Positions 60,792 to 64,000 of a stretch of 64,000 nt of DNA are shown piece by piece. Origin of the DNA: Epithemia pelagica (taxonomy: Eukaryota > Bacillariophyta > Bacillariophyceae > Surirellales > Surirellaceae); assembly GCA_946965045.2 (NCBI GenBank), contig OX337237.1, forward strand, positions 1,054,001 to 1,118,000, read 5' to 3'. A program made the translations under genes and the position numbers. The notes under the pieces are model-generated. The model ran no database searches, was not told the origin of the DNA, and saw only the letters and a list, made by a program, of their open reading frames with translations. Numbering within the stretch: position 1 is the first letter of the stretch; the number at the start of each line of letters is the position of its first letter.

Positions 60792-62588
60792 TCAGGTATC
60801 ACTGCTGCGTACCGTGATCGTCGACATTGACGAGCCGGAACAAGAGACGTCGTCTCGGGTTATTTCGACCGGCGGTTCCTCCGTCAACATTTCATCGGAA
60901 TCATCAGGAGTTTTACGATCGTCGAACGGACCGTACGTATCGCAGGCCATCAAACTCTTCTGGCTCGTATAATCCCCCCAAGAAGACGCTGCTTTCAGAG
61001 CCCAAAGGTAGGGGTCTGGAATCATTTTTTGTTCTTCCTCTGTACAAAAGTATTTCCCAAGATCGACTTTCAAAATCTTGGCCGCGTTGGACTCAATGTT
61101 CGCCTTCTTCACAGGAACAGAAACATGTTTTTCGGCGGTGAATTGCTTCTGAACATTCCCTAGAACCCGCAATTTTCTTAGTAAGATCGGAACGCATGTT
61201 TTGGCTTTCGATGCCTCGCCTTTGCTAGTTCTATCGACAGATTCATCTTTGTTTTCTACCAACGATGAATCCGTCGATAGAACTAGCAAAGGCGACAAAG
61301 TTCCTTCGAGCTCCTCTACAAGAGAGCGGTTTTGCTCATCCCCGTTGACCAACTGTGCTTGATTTTCTTGGTCGTCCACCTGTTCGGATCTTCCATCGGG
61401 CTTACGCTTCTGCTTCTTCCTCTTCTTGTCAGCGGCCAACTCTAAATGTTTTGTTGCCCGTGCTGCCCATTCCTCAAGAGCGTCGTCACGGACAAGAAGG
61501 TCCGCGAGGGCTTTGACTGTGAGTGACAAAAACTCCGTGGCCAATGCAAGCTCCTCGTCGGATGCTTCACCGAGCCACGTCATATGTCCTTCCGCAAGGG
61601 GCTTGGTTCCCATCAGCCACTTGTACGTAGCTGGTGTCGCAGCGACAATGAGACAGTACGAAGTCCCAGGCTCCCATGTTTTGGTGTAATCCCAAACAGG
61701 AGCCAAGATCATGTGCTTCTCGCTCGATTCTGACACTTTATCAAAGTGCTCTTCGTGATGCTCTGGAATCTTTAAAAAGTTCCAGCTTAGTGCTTTCAAC
61801 GGCGTATGTGGCGTAGGTGGCGTTTCGTCAGCACCGATGAAAATCTTTAAAAAATTCCAGAATGGTGGCGTAGGTGGCGTGTCGTCGGTATCGATCAAAT
61901 TCTTATTGTTCGTACCTTCCACAAAGTATCGAAAGTCCTCGTTTTCAAGCATATTGCCATTCTCCTCCGTTTTGTAGCCTGTCACAACACGAAGAACAGG
62001 TCCCCAGGTTAGAGAACAAGTTGGGTCTAATGGGCACCCGTGAGCTCTGGACAAGGATGATACGGGAAACAGTGAAGCATCAGGATAGTCTTGTTTCCTG
62101 TACTTGATTTCGAACCTTTTCTCCGGACCATTGTACCACTTGATGGCCTCAGTGTCCTTCTCTCGAGCTCTTTTCCAGGTTTTGAACCAACCCTCGAATC
62201 CCACGGTCTCTGTGCTCCAAATATCGCTCAATGACGTGTAGTAGGTACCATTTTGATAGTCAAACTTCTTATCAAGATCCTTCGTGAAGCCGTCAAAATT
62301 TTGTCGGAGTTTTTGTTGTTCAGTCTGGAAGCCGTCAAAATCTTGTCGGAGTTTTTGTTGTTCAGTCTGGAGTTTTTGTTGTTCAGTCTGGAGTTTTTGT
62401 TGATCAGTCTGGATTGCTCCAAGCACTTGCAATATCTGTTGGAGCTGCGATTGAATAGCGGGATCAAGGGCGCTATCCGTGGAGGACGGCTGTTCCCGTT
62501 GTCGTTGTTGTTGTTGTTGTTGTTGGGACATCCCAATAATTCTACTGTTTGCGCTTTGCAGGAGATCGTCGTTTTCAGAATGAAACAT
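60792..62588 (-). CDS. Heptad-repeat orphan protein, 598 aa
   Basis: A single exon from ATG 62588. The N-terminal 50 residues are Gln/Ser rich. Residues about 60-115 contain five QTEQQKL-type heptads, encoded by near-identical 21-bp units, predicting a coiled coil. A folded region follows: TVGFEGWFKTWKRAREKDTE, KRFEIKYRKQDYPDASLFPV, SLTWGPVLRVVTGYKTEENG. Two similar segments, DTPPTPPFWNFLKI and ALSWNFLKIPE, look like an internal duplication. Another folded part, WDYTKTWEPGTSYCLIVAAT, precedes a helical, Lys-rich stretch (AADKKRKKQKRKPDG), possibly an NLS. Residues about 431-458 are encoded by a 32-bp inverted repeat. No family is recognised. Confidence 0.65.
   Translation of the reverse strand: MFHSENDDLLQSANSRIIGMSQQQQQQQRQREQPSSTDSALDPAIQSQLQQILQVLGAIQTDQQKLQTEQQKLQTEQQKLRQDFDGFQTEQQKLRQNFDGFTKDLDKKFDYQNGTYYTSLSDIWSTETVGFEGWFKTWKRAREKDTEAIKWYNGPEKRFEIKYRKQDYPDASLFPVSSLSRAHGCPLDPTCSLTWGPVLRVVTGYKTEENGNMLENEDFRYFVEGTNNKNLIDTDDTPPTPPFWNFLKIFIGADETPPTPHTPLKALSWNFLKIPEHHEEHFDKVSESSEKHMILAPVWDYTKTWEPGTSYCLIVAATPATYKWLMGTKPLAEGHMTWLGEASDEELALATEFLSLTVKALADLLVRDDALEEWAARATKHLELAADKKRKKQKRKPDGRSEQVDDQENQAQLVNGDEQNRSLVEELEGTLSPLLVLSTDSSLVENKDESVDRTSKGEASKAKTCVPILLRKLRVLGNVQKQFTAEKHVSVPVKKANIESNAAKILKVDLGKYFCTEEEQKMIPDPYLWALKAASSWGDYTSQKSLMACDTYGPFDDRKTPDDSDEMLTEEPPVEITRDDVSCSGSSMSTITVRSSDT
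61216..61295. repeat. 32-bp inverted repeat within coding sequence
   Basis: Arms 61216-61247 and 61264-61295 (TCGCCTTTGCTAGTTCTATC, GAC[A/G]GATTCATC) match in inverted orientation with one mismatch, around a 16-nt loop. The mRNA of the 598-aa gene would fold into a long hairpin here. Confidence 0.93.
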
Positions 62589-63250
62589 AAAAAGAAAGAG
62601 TATATTGCTTCCGGTCTTCGAGAGAGAAAGAGAAGATGGAGTGCTTGTAACTTGTAACCAAGGAAGTCAATCGTATAGGAACAAGCGTTGTTTCTTGTTA
62701 TTCTACTGACTGCGAGTGCTCCGGGTTCCGGAGAGTGGGATAATCGTGATCGTGCGAACAACCTCGCTCGGTCGCGGTGGTGGTGACGACCCATGAGCGA
62801 TTCAAAGGCTTGCATCCACGACTCCGTCCCAGATTCCAGAGGTTGGATCTGCATCAATCTCTAGCGTCCGAACACTGCAAAAATTCACAGGTTGTCATCC
62901 AAGAATCTTGCAGTGGCGCTTCGTATTGATACCAGTTGTCGTTTCTCATTGGATTGCACCACCATGTCTGGATTCCATCTTTTCCATTTGATCTTTTCTC
63001 TGGGGGTGGTTGATGGCCACAACAGAAGAGCGTTCTATTGCGTGTTGATCTCTCCATTGCAATTTGTAAAAGAGTTGGTGATTCCATTCAGTGGCAGCAC
63101 ACCACCACCAAGTCTCTGATTGAAAGAGTGTTGTTCTTGTGTTGGATTCAAAAAGATTTTTGGGTGCAAAACCGAATAGTGTCTCGCCCAAAAGTTCCCC
63201 CTCGTGGAAAGGAATCAATCCATTCATTCTCATTGTGGACAATCAACAGG
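62589..63250. other. Divergent promoter region, no gene seen
   Basis: About 660 nt between the leftward heptad-repeat gene and the rightward EGF-like gene. Small frames on both strands lack support. Confidence 0.35.
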
Positions 63251-64000
63251 ATGGTGGTCCTTGTCTTGAGACTTTCGGTCTTGTTTGTGTGGCTGTTTCA
63301 TGCGGGGAATGCATTGCGCAATGTCAAGGTTGCCAACACCCAAGAAGCCATTGCATCTCCAAAGGAGAAAACTCCAAGGACTGGACCAACCACGGCAACA
63401 ACAACTTTTTCGTCGGAATCCGACTCTACCTTCTTTTTGTCTTCGGAAACATGTCCCTTGCACTGTTTGAATGGATCCACCTGCCGTCGCGTCAAACGCG
63501 TTGCTAGTGAAGAAGAAGTGCAAAGGGAGGAGTGGCAGTGGCACTGTGAGTGTGTTGCTGGATTTCAAGGAACAGAGTGTGGCGATACCTCTACTAGTGC
63601 ATCCATCAATGGTCTGGACTCTTTATTTCCACAACCACAAGAAGCACAAGAAGAAACACAACGGCGCATCAATGCGGCTTCCTCGACAAACACATCCCCC
63701 GCCAAGAAACTGGGACAAGCCATGACCTTGACCAATGTGATTGGATATACGATGGAATCGGATGCGGTCAAGGTCGCCATGGCGGGTCCGTATTTGGTGA
63801 TTGGCGAACGACGTATGGGCAATGGATTGGCGCAAGTGCATTATCGGAAACCCAATGCCACAACCGCCTTTTCCTTGGTTTCCACCATTACAGCCTTGGA
63901 GGGGACGCGCAATTTTGGCGATGCCGTGGATATCGAAGTGCATCCCACCACGGGTCAGCCGGCACTGGTCGTGGGTGCCTCTCGGACCATGCATGAAACC
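63251..64000 (+). CDS. Secreted EGF-like domain protein (3' part outside window)
   Basis: An open frame from ATG 63251 runs past the window end (250 codons visible). Residues 1-22 form a signal peptide (MVVLVLRLSVLFVWLFHAGN). A Thr/Ser-rich spacer leads to an EGF-like unit at about residues 71-111: CPLHCLNGSTCRR ... WHCECVAGFQGTEC, with six Cys in the expected order. From residue 150 the sequence LGQAMTLTNVIGYTMESDAV, VAMAGPYLVIGERRMGNGLA and RNFGDAVDIEVHPTTGQPAL suggests the start of a beta-propeller-type repeat. It is probably a cell-surface or extracellular protein. The C-terminus and any membrane anchor are not visible. Confidence 0.75.
   Translation, partial: MVVLVLRLSVLFVWLFHAGNALRNVKVANTQEAIASPKEKTPRTGPTTATTTFSSESDSTFFLSSETCPLHCLNGSTCRRVKRVASEEEVQREEWQWHCECVAGFQGTECGDTSTSASINGLDSLFPQPQEAQEETQRRINAASSTNTSPAKKLGQAMTLTNVIGYTMESDAVKVAMAGPYLVIGERRMGNGLAQVHYRKPNATTAFSLVSTITALEGTRNFGDAVDIEVHPTTGQPALVVGASRTMHET

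Overview
The window looks like nuclear DNA of a stramenopile, most probably a pennate diatom. The evidence is short GT-AG introns (58-324 nt), two proteins with the diatom-enriched DUF6824 domain (GRG...GNRRF motif), several precursors with a hydrophobic leader followed by a plastid-type AFAP/AFSA/AFG cleavage region, and loosely spaced, mostly intron-poor genes separated by mobile elements. No tRNA, rRNA, CRISPR array or bacterial-type operon was found. The species cannot be fixed from the sequence.

Layout. 1-28 kb is gene space: a coiled-coil protein cut by the window edge, a two-part ORF interrupted by one in-frame TAA, the NAC alpha subunit (9-nt first exon), a WrbA-type quinone reductase, an SLC35F5-like transporter, several diatom orphans, DUF6824 gene 1, a PX+SYLF lipid-binding protein, a secreted or anchored Gly/Tyr/Ser-rich protein, a bleomycin-hydrolase-type C1B peptidase, and DUF6824 gene 2. 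28.7-33.5 kb is a piggyBac-like element with TTAA target duplications, matching terminal repeats, a decayed transposase and a convergent Cys-rich accessory ORF. 34.1-35.4 kb holds three clusters of the 12-bp palindrome TGTATCGATACA around a small ORF and a decayed gene. 36-42 kb holds a thioredoxin-fold protein and a duplicated membrane-protein gene, one copy broken.

42.16-53.68 kb is the most notable region. It is a tyrosine-recombinase (DIRS/Ngaro-class) retrotransposon with the split direct repeat layout A1-gag-pol-YR-B1-A2-B2. The gag and pol frames are separated by a single UGA, the catalytic core of the reverse transcriptase is deleted, and the right-hand repeat B2 is itself split by a 4.37-kb nested insertion flanked by an 8-bp repeat. 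The nested insertion carries two convergent ORFs without recognised transposase motifs, a 41-bp tandem array and three hairpins whose stems covary. Removing the insertion in thought restores B2 and reproduces exactly the circle-junction sequence seen between B1 and A2.

53.7-64 kb returns to gene space: an orphan with a possible 1-nt frameshift, a pirin, a proline-rich plastid-targeted repeat protein, a 268-bp tandem duplication, a 598-aa heptad-repeat protein with a long hairpin inside its coding sequence, and the 5' part of a secreted EGF-like protein cut by the window edge. Host genes appear independently transcribed; the shared biology is mostly housekeeping (protein biogenesis, redox, transport, proteolysis) plus lineage-specific orphans.
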